Origin: a virus
Direction: 5' to 3' (one strand)
Virus record (IMG/VR): IMGVR_UViG_3300045107_000127
Span: 1-56,865 of that record
DNA: 56,865 bases
The position numbers were made by a program, and so were the translations under genes. The notes under the pieces were generated by a model. That model did not search any database. It saw only the letters and a program-made list of their open reading frames with translations, and was not told the origin of the DNA. Every line of letters begins with the position of its first letter. Positions within the stretch are counted from its first letter, which is position 1. Of the stretch, positions 14,303-22,350 are shown piece after piece.

Positions 14303-15226
14303 TTACTTTTGCTCCGTCAAACCGGCGAGAGCGAGCAGGTCTTCCAACGCTGCGTTGTTTTCAACCAACGATTGACCGTCATCATCTTGTTGTTGTGCCT
14401 GCGGATTGTGGTATTCGGCAATGATCTGCTCCTTACCACCAAGCACCTTGCTTCCACGCCCACTTGCTGTTCCTGCTACTCGCTTCCGTTCTTGCTTTTC
14501 AACTTTGGTGCTTTCCGTAAGCATGTTGTTCATCTCACGAACCTGCTCGTTGAGCTTGTTGTTCTGAGTGGACAGACGCACGTTACGGGCTTCCAGCACC
14601 CGGACTTGACCCTTCAGGTCTTCGACCGCCTTGAACGCCTCATTGACCTTCGTGCTGTTTACACCAGCGAAGTCTTCTTCGCTAACGTAGTTGCCAACGA
14701 TGTCGATGATCTTGTCCAGAGCGACCTTGTGTTCCACCATCCGTGGGTCATTCATGATGTCCCGACGAGCGGCTTCGTAGATTTCGGCGTACTGGATTTG
14801 GCTGAACTGGTCGAACTTCTCGACGAACATGTCCTTCATCCGCTTCAGGCGGTTGTTGAACTCTTCGTACATCTCGACTTCGAGATTGTTGTTCTTGGCC
14901 TGTTCCTTCTCCAGCATCTCGTATGCTTCGCTGAAGCCCTCGTCCATCAGGTTGTCGAACTCTTCCTGCTGGCGTTCCAGACGCAGAGTCAACTCCTGAA
15001 TGTGAGCGAAAGCTTGCTTGTAACCCGTCTCGGCCGTTGCTTCTGCTTCTTGCAGTTCAGCCGAAACCTTGTCGTAAGCTTCGAGGAGCTTAGCGTTGAA
15101 TTCCTTTTCCTTCTTAGCTTCGATCTTCGCCTCGGCTTCAGCGATCATGGCTTCAACGGCCGTTGCGACTTCTTGCACATGCTCGGCAGGCAGAATCTTC
15201 TTCAAAGCTTCTAGTACCTTGTTCAT
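14303..15226 (-). CDS. 22: Prohead core scaffold protein, T4 gp22-like
   Basis: 307 residues from ATG 15226 (MNKVLEALKKILPAEHVQEV), preceded by GCGAGG; an in-frame upstream start at 15256 would overlap the protease gene. Almost the whole chain is helical and charged with long coiled coil (YEEFNNRLKRMKDMFVEKFD and others). It lies between protease and capsid genes, exactly where T4 has gene 22. It would form the inner core of the prohead and be degraded by the protease at maturation. The C-terminus ALEDLLALAGLTEQK probably contacts the capsid protein. Confidence 0.88.
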   Translation of the reverse strand: MNKVLEALKKILPAEHVQEVATAVEAMIAEAEAKIEAKKEKEFNAKLLEAYDKVSAELQEAEATAETGYKQAFAHIQELTLRLERQQEEFDNLMDEGFSEAYEMLEKEQAKNNNLEVEMYEEFNNRLKRMKDMFVEKFDQFSQIQYAEIYEAARRDIMNDPRMVEHKVALDKIIDIVGNYVSEEDFAGVNSTKVNEAFKAVEDLKGQVRVLEARNVRLSTQNNKLNEQVREMNNMLTESTKVEKQERKRVAGTASGRGSKVLGGKEQIIAEYHNPQAQQQDDDGQSLVENNAALEDLLALAGLTEQK

Positions 15227-15245
15227 ATTGTTAACCTCGCCTATG

Positions 15246-15911
15246 TTATTCAGCAACCTTTGAGTTCACGATCCCACCGAGGGCTGCGATCAACGTCTCT
15301 TTGATTACGGTGGTATCTATGCGACTGCTCTCATTTTTCACAGTCACATTCTTAGCAATTTCCTTCGTTTCACGGCTTTCGTTCCGACGGCCCGATACAA
15401 CCTTCTCTTGGAAGGCATCGAACGTGGAAGGATCAGCAACAGCGTCAAAGGTAATAAGCTTGTAGCCTTCACCAATAACGAGTACGCCGTCCTCGTTTAC
15501 CTTCCCGTTGCCTACGCCACGGGAGCTAATACCCACCTTCACGCCGTCCTCAAGGAGTGCCTTAAGAACCTTGCCGCTGGGGGTGTTCAGGATTTCGCCC
15601 TCACCCATCAGGATGTTGCCCTCCCACCACAGTTTCGTAACAAGGTGAGATGCGTTGGCGAAGTGTACGATAGAGTCCGTCGGGTGATCCAATTCACCGA
15701 TGAGACGACGGTCCTTGATAGCTGCCTGAAGACCGTGAACGTTCTCGTCCAACACGTCGAATGGGTAGCTACGCTTGTTCTTGTTGACGGCTTCCGCTTC
15801 TTGGAACTTACCACGGAAGATGGTCTTACCGTTGCGCACGGTAGTTGATTCATTAAGATTGAGAGTAACCCCGCCGTGGTCACAGCAATCGATCAGCAAA
15901 ATCTTGTCCAT
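15246..15911 (-). CDS. 21: Prohead core protease, T4 gp21-like
   Basis: 221-residue serine protease (S78/herpes-assemblin-like fold) that cleaves head proteins during maturation. The catalytic His is in RLIGELDHP (residues 69-77) and the nucleophile Ser in VGISSRGVGNG (126-136). Between them is HFANASHLVTKLWWEGNILM, also typical of gp21. The tail of about 40 residues is polar and probably self-cleaved. RBS AAAGAGG precedes ATG 15911. The known specificity of gp21, (L/I)xE, fits sites seen in several tagged proteins of this window. Confidence 0.95.
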   Translation of the reverse strand: MDKILLIDCCDHGGVTLNLNESTTVRNGKTIFRGKFQEAEAVNKNKRSYPFDVLDENVHGLQAAIKDRRLIGELDHPTDSIVHFANASHLVTKLWWEGNILMGEGEILNTPSGKVLKALLEDGVKVGISSRGVGNGKVNEDGVLVIGEGYKLITFDAVADPSTFDAFQEKVVSGRRNESRETKEIAKNVTVKNESSRIDTTVIKETLIAALGGIVNSKVAE

Positions 15912-15930
15912 TTAACCTCTTTCCAGATTG

Positions 15931-15960
15931 TGAAAATAAGGGGGCGGCGAACCGCCCCCT
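15931..15960 (-). terminator. Hairpin terminator
   Basis: Stem AGGGGGCGG / CCGCCCCCT with a 4-base loop, followed on the minus strand by TTATTTTC. It separates the 610-residue core protein gene from the protease gene. The weak U-tract suggests partial read-through into the protease, scaffold and capsid genes. Confidence 0.7.
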
Positions 15961-15978
15961 GTTGGACTTCCCATTCGA

Positions 15979-17811
15979 TTACTTGTCTACGATCAGGTCT
16001 TTTTCCTTCATCTTGTAAGACTTCGGAGTCTCGGCCTTCGGGACATACGGGTTCTGGAGGGTCGGCCAAGTGTCCTTAGACTGCCACGTCGAGTGGTGCT
16101 GGCCGGTTGCTTCCTTATCAACGCCCTTCTCGCCCTTCATTGTGTAATCACCGAAAGGCTTCGGAACGTATGGGTTCTTCAAGCTCGGGAAGGTATCGCT
16201 ACCACCCTCGTTGCCCCACGACGACTTGCGTGCGGTCTTGGAGTGCTTGCCCTTGTAGTTGTTGTCGTCCTGGCCGATCATCGGGGCTTCGTCACCCCAA
16301 TCGCCCTTGTACTTGCCCGGCACGCCGTCAACGGAAGCCTTCTTAGCCATGTCCGGGTGGTCGCCCACAACCGTGACGTGCGGCTTGTTGCTTACGTTCC
16401 AGCTACCAGCACCCGGCAGGTTGGCTTCGATGAAGTCAACGAGGAAGGTGGCAGCTTCTTCGGCCAGCGAGACATCTGCCTTCGCATCGCCGTTGAGTAC
16501 GTCGGCCAGATCGTTCAGGTAGCTGGCGGAAACCTTCATGGTTTCACGGTCGCCACGACGGTCTGCGGCCTTGTAGATGTTCTCGAACGACTCGTACAAG
16601 TCGCTGAACACACGCTGCTCCAACTCGAACTTCTCGTCCACGGCCGGGAAGAACTGCTCTACGACGCTCTGGAAGAACTCGTAAGGATCAGTACCTTCTT
16701 CAACCTTCGGGGCGGAAGCGAGATGCAGGATTTGGTTAACACGCTCGGAGTACGAACCGTGTGCGTGACGCAGAACGCCCTCGGCCAAGAATTCACAGTC
16801 CCGGTCGCCGTAGTTGGTAACACCAACAAGACGCAGCGACTCGCCGATCACCTGAGCGAGTTCGCTCTGGGTGGCGTAGAGGACTTGCGGGAATTCTTTG
16901 ACAATCTCTTCCAGCGACTCTTCGAGAGCCTGCGGGTTGGAGACGTTGTTCTGCTTCTTCAGTTCCGCAACCAACTTGCAGAACTTCTGGTTCTCCCACA
17001 GGGAAAGAGCGGACTCACGCAGGCTCTTGCACTTCTCGTTGAGAGTGCGCCAGTTGAACTTGAGAACCTTACCCTCGTTGCGAACCTTAACGGTCGGAAT
17101 CTGAACGCCAACAACGTTGCCGTTGTCGTCGGTAGCGACTGCGGACTCAGACAGAACCGGGCCGAGGTTGACGAATTCGACGTAGCCCAGGACGTTGTTA
17201 GCAACGTGCCAAGCTTCCTCGATCTTCTTGCCAGCACCCTTCAGGTTCTTGATGAACTCCGGGGACTTCTTGTCACCCTTCTTGTCCTTCTTGTCGCCCT
17301 TCTTCTTCATGAAGGCCGGAACTTTCTTGCCGTCCTTCTCGTCATCGCCATCCTTATCCTTCTTGCCCTTGAGCCACGGCGGCATCTTCTTGCCGTCCTT
17401 CTTGTCGTCCTTACCGAACAACATCTTCTTCGACTCGTTCCACGAGTGAAGGCCCAGGTAGCCCTTGTACAGTTCGGATGCCTTCTCGTTGTTATCCGTC
17501 AAAACGGCATCGAGAACTTCCGACAGAATTGCCTTCTGCTTTTCCTTCTTCGAGTCGTGGTCTACAACCAGTTCCTCGATGTTCTGGAAGGTGATCTTAC
17601 CATTCTCAATCTCGTAACCGGCGTGGACGTAGGTTTCGTCATCCGATTCGTAAACAGCAGTGGATTCATTAAAGCAGTGAAGCGAGAGAGTGCCCTTGCC
17701 AAGCTTCTTGGCTAGGACATCACCGGCTTCGACTAACTCGGTAGCTGCTGCATTGATTGAGGTATTGGCGATCTGCTCGAAGGCATCTTGCTTGATGAGT
17801 TTACGTCGCAT
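15979..17811 (-). CDS. Large charged prohead protein of the gp67/68 position
   Basis: 610 residues from ATG 17811 (MRRKLIKQDAFEQIAN), which has GAGGAG 9 bases upstream; the GTG at 17841 lacks one. It sits between portal and protease, where T4 has core genes 67 and 68. Features are a Lys/Asp-rich segment at about 140-190 (KKDGKKMPPWLKGKKDKDGD), a helical centre, and a C-terminal repeat: TFPSLKNPYVPKPFGDYTMK and TWPTLQNPYVPKAETPKSYK. A role inside the prohead core is likely from position and charge. It is much larger than the T4 core proteins, and no enzymatic motif is visible. Confidence 0.7.
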   Translation of the reverse strand: MRRKLIKQDAFEQIANTSINAAATELVEAGDVLAKKLGKGTLSLHCFNESTAVYESDDETYVHAGYEIENGKITFQNIEELVVDHDSKKEKQKAILSEVLDAVLTDNNEKASELYKGYLGLHSWNESKKMLFGKDDKKDGKKMPPWLKGKKDKDGDDEKDGKKVPAFMKKKGDKKDKKGDKKSPEFIKNLKGAGKKIEEAWHVANNVLGYVEFVNLGPVLSESAVATDDNGNVVGVQIPTVKVRNEGKVLKFNWRTLNEKCKSLRESALSLWENQKFCKLVAELKKQNNVSNPQALEESLEEIVKEFPQVLYATQSELAQVIGESLRLVGVTNYGDRDCEFLAEGVLRHAHGSYSERVNQILHLASAPKVEEGTDPYEFFQSVVEQFFPAVDEKFELEQRVFSDLYESFENIYKAADRRGDRETMKVSASYLNDLADVLNGDAKADVSLAEEAATFLVDFIEANLPGAGSWNVSNKPHVTVVGDHPDMAKKASVDGVPGKYKGDWGDEAPMIGQDDNNYKGKHSKTARKSSWGNEGGSDTFPSLKNPYVPKPFGDYTMKGEKGVDKEATGQHHSTWQSKDTWPTLQNPYVPKAETPKSYKMKEKDLIVDK

Positions 17812-17860
17812 ATCTCTTAACTCCTCGATAATGTTTGCCACTCTCGCTATTATCTATGGT

Positions 17861-17942
17861 CCGTGCGGCCGATTTGACGGTACGTTCGCTTATATACGGT
17901 GGCGGCAAATAATGCCTACTAACCTGTAGTTATGCCGCACGG
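17861..17942. promoter_or_regulatory. Divergent control region with GCCGCACGG inverted elements
   Basis: CCGTGCGGC (17861-17869) and GCCGCACGG (17934-17942) are perfect inverted copies flanking the space between the core-protein gene (minus) and the 17962 gene (plus). Between them, minus-strand GTATATAAGCG (about 17889-17899) resembles a T4-late-type box. A third copy of the element is at 27115-27123. A repressor or activator site is a reasonable reading. Confidence 0.45.
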
Positions 17943-17961
17943 TCGTTTTTTCAGAGGCATC

Positions 17962-18282
17962 ATGGGCAAATTCAAAGATTGGGTCAGGCAGCATCGGGAG
18001 TCATTTGGAGCGAAGTACGGCCTCGACCAAGACAAGGCTGGAGACTACGAAAACGACCTGAAGAATCTCGCTAAGTTATTAGTGAGTACCTACCACACCG
18101 AATTCTTCACGTTTCTCCAGCAATTAGCCGACGACGAGGGCAACTCGGAACTCCAAGAGTTGATGGACAAGGTGGCCCACGAGCGGAAGGGCGCATTCCG
18201 GGACGGGGACTTGCGTAACAAGGAACCCGACGAGGTTGTAGCCCCGATGGCCGACCGGGGGTCCAACGGCGGCGAAGGTTAA
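17962..18282 (+). CDS. Small protein with capsid-targeting-like N-terminus
   Basis: 106 residues from ATG 17962 (MGKFKDWVRQHRESFGAKYG), which has AGAGG upstream. An ATG at 17932 lies inside the conserved ATGCCGCACGGT element and is less likely. The N-terminus resembles phage head-packaging tags. The middle is helical (NDLKNLAKLLVSTYHTEFFT) and the end is polar. It interrupts the minus-strand head operon in the opposite direction with its own terminator, as an acquired single-gene unit (moron) would. Confidence 0.7.
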   Translation: MGKFKDWVRQHRESFGAKYGLDQDKAGDYENDLKNLAKLLVSTYHTEFFTFLQQLADDEGNSELQELMDKVAHERKGAFRDGDLRNKEPDEVVAPMADRGSNGGEG

Positions 18283-18312
18283 AAAAGAACCCGGCTTTCG
18301 CCGGGTTCTTTC
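18281..18312. terminator. Bidirectional rho-independent terminator
   Basis: Stem AAGAACCCGGC / GCCGGGTTCTT with a TTTC loop. The plus side overlaps the stop of the 17962 gene, and the minus strand gives TTCTTTTTTAACC after the portal gene stop. Confidence 0.92.
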
Positions 18313-18313
18313 G

Positions 18314-20890
18314 TTACATCTCCGAGTTGTCGATCTCTTCTTCGTCCTGCTCCGACCCGTAATCCTTGATCTCCAGGTCGTACTTGGCGATGTCGTCCAA
18401 CGCCGGTTGGGGGAGCGGCTGACCGCCACCCACAGGCGGGGTTTCCGCCGCCATGCTCATCCCAGGCATACCGCCACCCGGAGGCGGCGGGGCCGCACCA
18501 GGAGCGCCACCCATCGGGGCACCACCCGGAGCCGGTGGCATACCGCCCGGAGGGGCACCGCCACCAGCCATCGGGTCGCCGCCCAACATCGGCTGGCCCA
18601 ACCCGGCCTCGGCACCGACCTGTTGTTCGTCATCCGACGGTAGACCAACACCCAACAACTGCGGGTTCTGGGCGATGATCTGCAACTTCAGGTCTTCGAT
18701 CTTCTGAATCTTCAGCCGGGCCAGCATGATCTTGGCCTCGTCGTCCGGGTACTTCATCCACTTCGTCAGGATGTCGAAGTCGCTCATCAACTGAGAACCC
18801 TTCAACGACCCGGCGTTACCGATGCGAGCCGTAACAACCTCGGACCGGGTGAGTTCCCGCCAATCGCTCGGCGGGGTCATCTTGATCTCAAGGTCTTCGT
18901 ACATCTCCTCGGGATACCCACGGAGCTTCAGGTGGCGGTCACACAGTTCCCACAGCCCGTCTTCCATGTGGCTCTGAAGCCGCTCGATCATCCGGGCGAA
19001 CTTCACGTCCTGGGCGGACAGGCTGATTCTGGTCGCCTGGGCGTCCTCGTTGTTGAAGTAGTTCTTCGGGAAGTTCATCGACACGAACAGCTTGTTACGG
19101 AAGTAGACCGTATCGTCGATTTCGCCCAAGTTCTGTGCCCCTGGGAGGGTTTCGATACGGGTGTTCGAGTTCGGCCGGATCGGAATCCAGTAGTCCTCGT
19201 CCGCAGCCGGTGCGTGCCACCGTTCTTCAACCGCACTCGCCCCTTCGGCGTTGAACTGCTTCGGAACCTTCTTCTTCTTGAACTGATCCTTCATCCGCTC
19301 GATGAAGGCTTCGGCACGGGCACCGCTGTACTGTTGTGTATCAATATAGAACACACGCCGTTCTGGGGCACGGGTCAACCGATACACCAACATGGCGTCT
19401 TCCATCAGCCGCAACTGGTGGGCCGGGCCACGGGCGGCTTCGATCAGTGAAACACCATACGGGTAGAACGTCTTCCGGTCGTCGCCGATACGGATGTGGA
19501 CGATCTGCTGAGGCGCAAACCGGATGGCCTTCGCCTGCATCAAGTCCAGGTCAGTCGCTTTCGTAACCTCGACACGGGCCAGCGAATCGTAGTCCGGGCC
19601 TTCTTTAGACTGCTGGAACTCGACCAGCCGCCCCTTCGTGGTTTCAATACGGTACATCGTGTCCGGCGGGAGCGGGACGATGTTAACGATGCCCCGAGAC
19701 GGGTTCTCCGGGTCGATCACGACTTCCCAGAAGTCGTCGCCGTTGATGAACAACTGCTTCGCCCGGTTCCAGCACTTCTTCTGATCCAGGTTCAGCATCT
19801 TGCGGTGGAAGCACAGGAACTCCAGTTCTTCTTGAATGTCCTGGTTCTTGCAAACGATCTGGAACGCCCGGCCGCTGTCGTCCTTCTGGCAGTTGTGGGC
19901 TACACCCCAATCCGTGCAGAAGTTCTCGTGCTTCTCAACCGACAGGTCGTACACCTTCTGGACGCCGTTCGGGGCAACCCCGATCACCCGCCGAGCCGGT
20001 TCCTTCTTCGCCAGTTGTTTGAGTTCAGCGTTACTAAACCCGCACTTCTCCATGTGCCGTTTGATCGTGTCGAAGTCGCCGTGCCCGCCGCCGTAGATTT
20101 GACGGACGGTCAAGCCCTCGCACAGCATTCGGCAGAACTTGTTACCCTTCTCGTAGAACGGGTCGTCCCGGCCGGTCTTCCATTCGTCCACGAACTGCCG
20201 CTCGTTGATCCACCCCTTGCGGTTGGTGAAGATTCGGGGGAACTGGCGGACCTTCGGCTGATCCTCGCCGACCCGAGGGTTCACCCGGTAGAACGGCATC
20301 AGCAGGTCGCCTTCCTTCAGTTCGCCTGCGTTCCGCCACTTCTGATCCTTAGTCAAGATACGGTGGTCACGGGTGGCGACGAACGAGCTACCGTCGTCGA
20401 GCATGACCCGGACGGTTTCCTCTTCCTTAACGAGCCGGGGGTCGTAGGCCCAGCCCAACGTGTAGTCTTCTTTTGCGAAGTCCCAGCAATATACCAGGAA
20501 GCGTTCGCCCTTCTTGTTCTCTGCGAGCCATTCGAGAGTGCGAAACCCCCCGTCGTATGCCGGGGTAGCGATCTTAGTATCGCCCGCCAGACACGCCTCG
20601 TCGGCGAAGACGGTCATCGCCATCTCGATCTCGGGCATGTTTCGCAACCGCTCGTACTCTTTATAACGGTGGAGGCGGTTCGTGACCGTGGACAGGTCAA
20701 CCATCTCGTTCGTGTCACGAAGGCGAACGGACCCACGGCCACCCAGCGTGCCGTCGGCCATCGCCCGCACGTCGGGCATGGCGTCCGGTTGTGAAACACC
20801 GGCGTTCGGGAAGTCCCGCCCGTCTTTCTGGGCGAGCGGGTCGTTCTGGAACGCCCGTGTAAAAAGCTTGAAGAAATCGTACCAAGCCAT
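18314..20890 (-). CDS. 20: Portal protein (T4 gp20-like) interrupted by an intein
   Basis: 858-residue precursor. Removing residues 100-333 leaves a 624-residue portal, the dodecameric channel through which DNA enters the head. Portal-like parts are VDLSTVTNRLHRYKEYERLR and NMPEIEMAMTVFADEA before the intein and CQKDDSGRAFQIVC, LFVSMNFPKNYFNNEDAQAT and a helical C-domain after it. The last 120 residues are Gly/Pro/Met-rich, then acidic. Its place beside terminase and upstream of protease, scaffold and capsid genes is as in T4. RBS AGGAG precedes ATG 20890. The 20911 repeat element lies just upstream. Confidence 0.92.
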   Translation of the reverse strand: MAWYDFFKLFTRAFQNDPLAQKDGRDFPNAGVSQPDAMPDVRAMADGTLGGRGSVRLRDTNEMVDLSTVTNRLHRYKEYERLRNMPEIEMAMTVFADEACLAGDTKIATPAYDGGFRTLEWLAENKKGERFLVYCWDFAKEDYTLGWAYDPRLVKEEETVRVMLDDGSSFVATRDHRILTKDQKWRNAGELKEGDLLMPFYRVNPRVGEDQPKVRQFPRIFTNRKGWINERQFVDEWKTGRDDPFYEKGNKFCRMLCEGLTVRQIYGGGHGDFDTIKRHMEKCGFSNAELKQLAKKEPARRVIGVAPNGVQKVYDLSVEKHENFCTDWGVAHNCQKDDSGRAFQIVCKNQDIQEELEFLCFHRKMLNLDQKKCWNRAKQLFINGDDFWEVVIDPENPSRGIVNIVPLPPDTMYRIETTKGRLVEFQQSKEGPDYDSLARVEVTKATDLDLMQAKAIRFAPQQIVHIRIGDDRKTFYPYGVSLIEAARGPAHQLRLMEDAMLVYRLTRAPERRVFYIDTQQYSGARAEAFIERMKDQFKKKKVPKQFNAEGASAVEERWHAPAADEDYWIPIRPNSNTRIETLPGAQNLGEIDDTVYFRNKLFVSMNFPKNYFNNEDAQATRISLSAQDVKFARMIERLQSHMEDGLWELCDRHLKLRGYPEEMYEDLEIKMTPPSDWRELTRSEVVTARIGNAGSLKGSQLMSDFDILTKWMKYPDDEAKIMLARLKIQKIEDLKLQIIAQNPQLLGVGLPSDDEQQVGAEAGLGQPMLGGDPMAGGGAPPGGMPPAPGGAPMGGAPGAAPPPPGGGMPGMSMAAETPPVGGGQPLPQPALDDIAKYDLEIKDYGSEQDEEEIDNSEM
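19892..20593 (-). other. Intein inserted in the portal protein
   Basis: Residues 100-333 (234 aa) carry protein-splicing blocks: block A CLAGDTKIATP with nucleophile Cys100; block B SSFVATRDHRILT with the T-x-x-H at 173-176; block F VYDLSVEKHENFC; block G VAHN ending in Asn333; and Cys334 as the first C-extein residue. Splicing would join ADEA to CQKDDSG. About 105 central residues (200-305) have no LAGLIDADG or HNH motif; they contain LTVRQIYGGGHGDFDTIKRH, which looks like a helix-turn-helix. The homing domain is therefore lost or of an unfamiliar type. Confidence 0.92.
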
Positions 20891-20910
20891 AAATGAAACT
20901 CCTGTAGACT

Positions 20911-20937
20911 GTTACCTGGAGTTAGGTATTAACAAAC
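20911..20937. repeat. 27-bp conserved upstream element, copy 1
   Basis: Starts GTTACCTGGA and ends with TTAACAAAC. It agrees with 24175..24201 at 22 of 27 positions. Both copies lie 21-31 bases upstream of a minus-strand packaging gene (portal here, terminase there) in a divergent gap. It may be a promoter or activator site. Confidence 0.6.
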
Positions 20938-20954
20938 ACCCTATTTCTCTGTAT

Positions 20955-21407
20955 ATGCGCAACGTTTTATTCGTTCTGACCCACACCGGGGCAGAGATCG
21001 CCTCCCTCAAAGAAGCCATCTACGCCGTCCGGCCCAACGTCCATCTGTTCTGTAACGGCACTCAGTATCAGAGTTACGACGACCTGCAATATCTCCGCTC
21101 ATTGCCCCACCACGCCAAGAACGCCGCCGCCGTCTGGGGCGACGTGATCCTCGACAACGCCGGGTTGAGTCGGTTCCTGTTACCGTTCGTGGACGTGATC
21201 GCCTACGTCAGCACCACTAAGGTGTGCGAGGACATACTGAAAGGTGTGTACCGGGAGAGGGCACAGGACTACTACGTCAACCGGCTGACGGGCATCAGCC
21301 AGTTCGTCGCACGCAAGAAGGCACTTGTCATCAGTGAACCCGGAGAGCAGTCGCCCCGGCTGGTCAAGTTAGTGAGGGCCGCTTTCCCAACGGCAGAGTT
21401 GTCTTAA
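20955..21407 (+). CDS. Hypothetical alpha/beta protein
   Basis: 150 residues from ATG 20955 (MRNVLFVLTHTGAEIASLKE). The opening strand-loop-helix looks like a Rossmann-type fold, followed by RPNVHLFCNGTQYQSYDDLQ and AVWGDVILDNAGLSRFL. No family is recognised; a nucleotide or sugar enzyme is possible. It is divergent from the portal gene and overlaps the convergent 2H gene by 44 bases at the 3' end. Longer upstream ORF reading is antisense to portal and was rejected. Confidence 0.65.
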   Translation: MRNVLFVLTHTGAEIASLKEAIYAVRPNVHLFCNGTQYQSYDDLQYLRSLPHHAKNAAAVWGDVILDNAGLSRFLLPFVDVIAYVSTTKVCEDILKGVYRERAQDYYVNRLTGISQFVARKKALVISEPGEQSPRLVKLVRAAFPTAELS

Positions 21408-21921
21408 CCCCGACCTTGTTCGAGAAGACCAGCTTCTCGACTTCCAACTCCACGTCCACGAACGTCTCGTCCCCCAGCATGTCTTTACACTTCCCCTTCT
21501 GGATGTACGCCAGAGTGCAGTGCGGCTCGTAGTATTTGAACTTGGATGTGGTCTTGGTCGCCTTCATGACTTCGTGGTGGAGTTCGTGAAGTTGCCTGCC
21601 GTGTACCCGGATGATGAGTACGTCGAACTCCATCCGGTTGAACATGTCAACCTGACCGAGCGTGACCGTGAACGGCAAGTGCTTCTCGAAGATGCGGGCG
21701 ATCTCCTCCGGGGAGTCGGCGTGCATCCCGTAGGCGACGGTGATGTGGGGTTCGTCCTCCCGGCCGTAGAACTGCGTCTCGTTGTCGATGAACAGGTCGC
21801 CCTCGCCAACGGAATCCTCGCCGAAGGTTAAGATCGCTTCGGCGAGGGAGCCGGTAATCGGGATGTAGACGGAAGAAAAGCCGTGTCGAGCAGGCATGAT
21901 TCCGGTATCTAGCCGGATCAT
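21364..21921 (-). CDS. 2H phosphoesterase (Acb1/LigT-like)
   Basis: 185 residues with the two H-x-T motifs that define the 2H superfamily: EPHITVAYG at 57-65 and EPHCTLAYIQ at 132-141. These enzymes hydrolyse 2'-5' or cyclic phosphodiester bonds. One phage branch, T4 Acb1, cleaves the cyclic nucleotide signals of CBASS immunity; another includes RNA 2'-5' ligases (LigT). Distance to each branch cannot be judged by eye. The start overlaps the upstream stop as ATGA. It sits within the terminase-portal operon, where an anti-defence gene expressed late would be surprising; a nucleic-acid end-processing role is also possible. Confidence 0.82.
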   Translation of the reverse strand: MIRLDTGIMPARHGFSSVYIPITGSLAEAILTFGEDSVGEGDLFIDNETQFYGREDEPHITVAYGMHADSPEEIARIFEKHLPFTVTLGQVDMFNRMEFDVLIIRVHGRQLHELHHEVMKATKTTSKFKYYEPHCTLAYIQKGKCKDMLGDETFVDVELEVEKLVFSNKVGVKTTLPLGKRPSLT

Positions 21922-22349
21922 CCAAAAAACACCTGACCGGATTGCGGGTCGGACGGGCCGTCGTCGGCCGGTTGTTGGTCCGGCTTCGGCTGAGGTTTGA
22001 CCTTGTTTTCCAACTCGTTGAGCTTCTTCTGCTCCACGGAGAGCATCCGGTCGAGTTCCTTAAGCGTCCGCATGGCGGCTTGCTCGGCCATCTTGCTCGA
22101 CGGCTGGTTGGCGGTCGCAGCCATGCTCGTCGCCCCGGACTGCACCGTCCCCCACCACTGTTGGGCGGCGGTCTGGTTGGCCTCCTGCCGTTTGGCAGCC
22201 TTGTGGGCTTGGTGTTCCATTTTCTGAACCGCCATCTTCAGGTGGCCGTAAGCCTCCCGGAGTTCCTGGCTGCCCTGGGCCAATTGACTGAGTACCCGAA
22301 CGGCGTGCTGGCTATGGGCCAGAGCTTCTTGTATTTTCTTTTCTTTCAT
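21918..22349 (-). CDS. Helical terminase-associated protein
   Basis: 143 residues, mainly coiled coil (SQELREAYGHLKMAVQKMEH, LDRMLSVEQKKLNELENKVK) with a Pro/Gln-rich disordered end. It begins 1 base after the terminase stop and lies between terminase and portal. Small terminase subunits are short helical oligomers, but they usually precede the large subunit, so this is only a possibility. It could also be a head core or portal-associated protein. Confidence 0.6.
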   Translation of the reverse strand: MKEKKIQEALAHSQHAVRVLSQLAQGSQELREAYGHLKMAVQKMEHQAHKAAKRQEANQTAAQQWWGTVQSGATSMAATANQPSSKMAEQAAMRTLKELDRMLSVEQKKLNELENKVKPQPKPDQQPADDGPSDPQSGQVFFG

Positions 22350-22350
22350 G

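Noticed and set aside
12949-14424. Long plus-strand ORF (491 codons) across the capsid gene
   Set aside because: Exactly antisense to the major capsid gene; no ribosome-binding site; composition of a shadow ORF caused by codon bias.
16093-17715. Plus-strand ORF of 540 codons
   Set aside because: Antisense to the 610-residue core protein, with Leu/Val-rich shadow composition and no start signal.
17932-17961. Upstream ATG of the 17962 gene
   Set aside because: The ATG is part of the conserved ATGCCGCACGGT element also found at 27113, so it is more likely regulatory.
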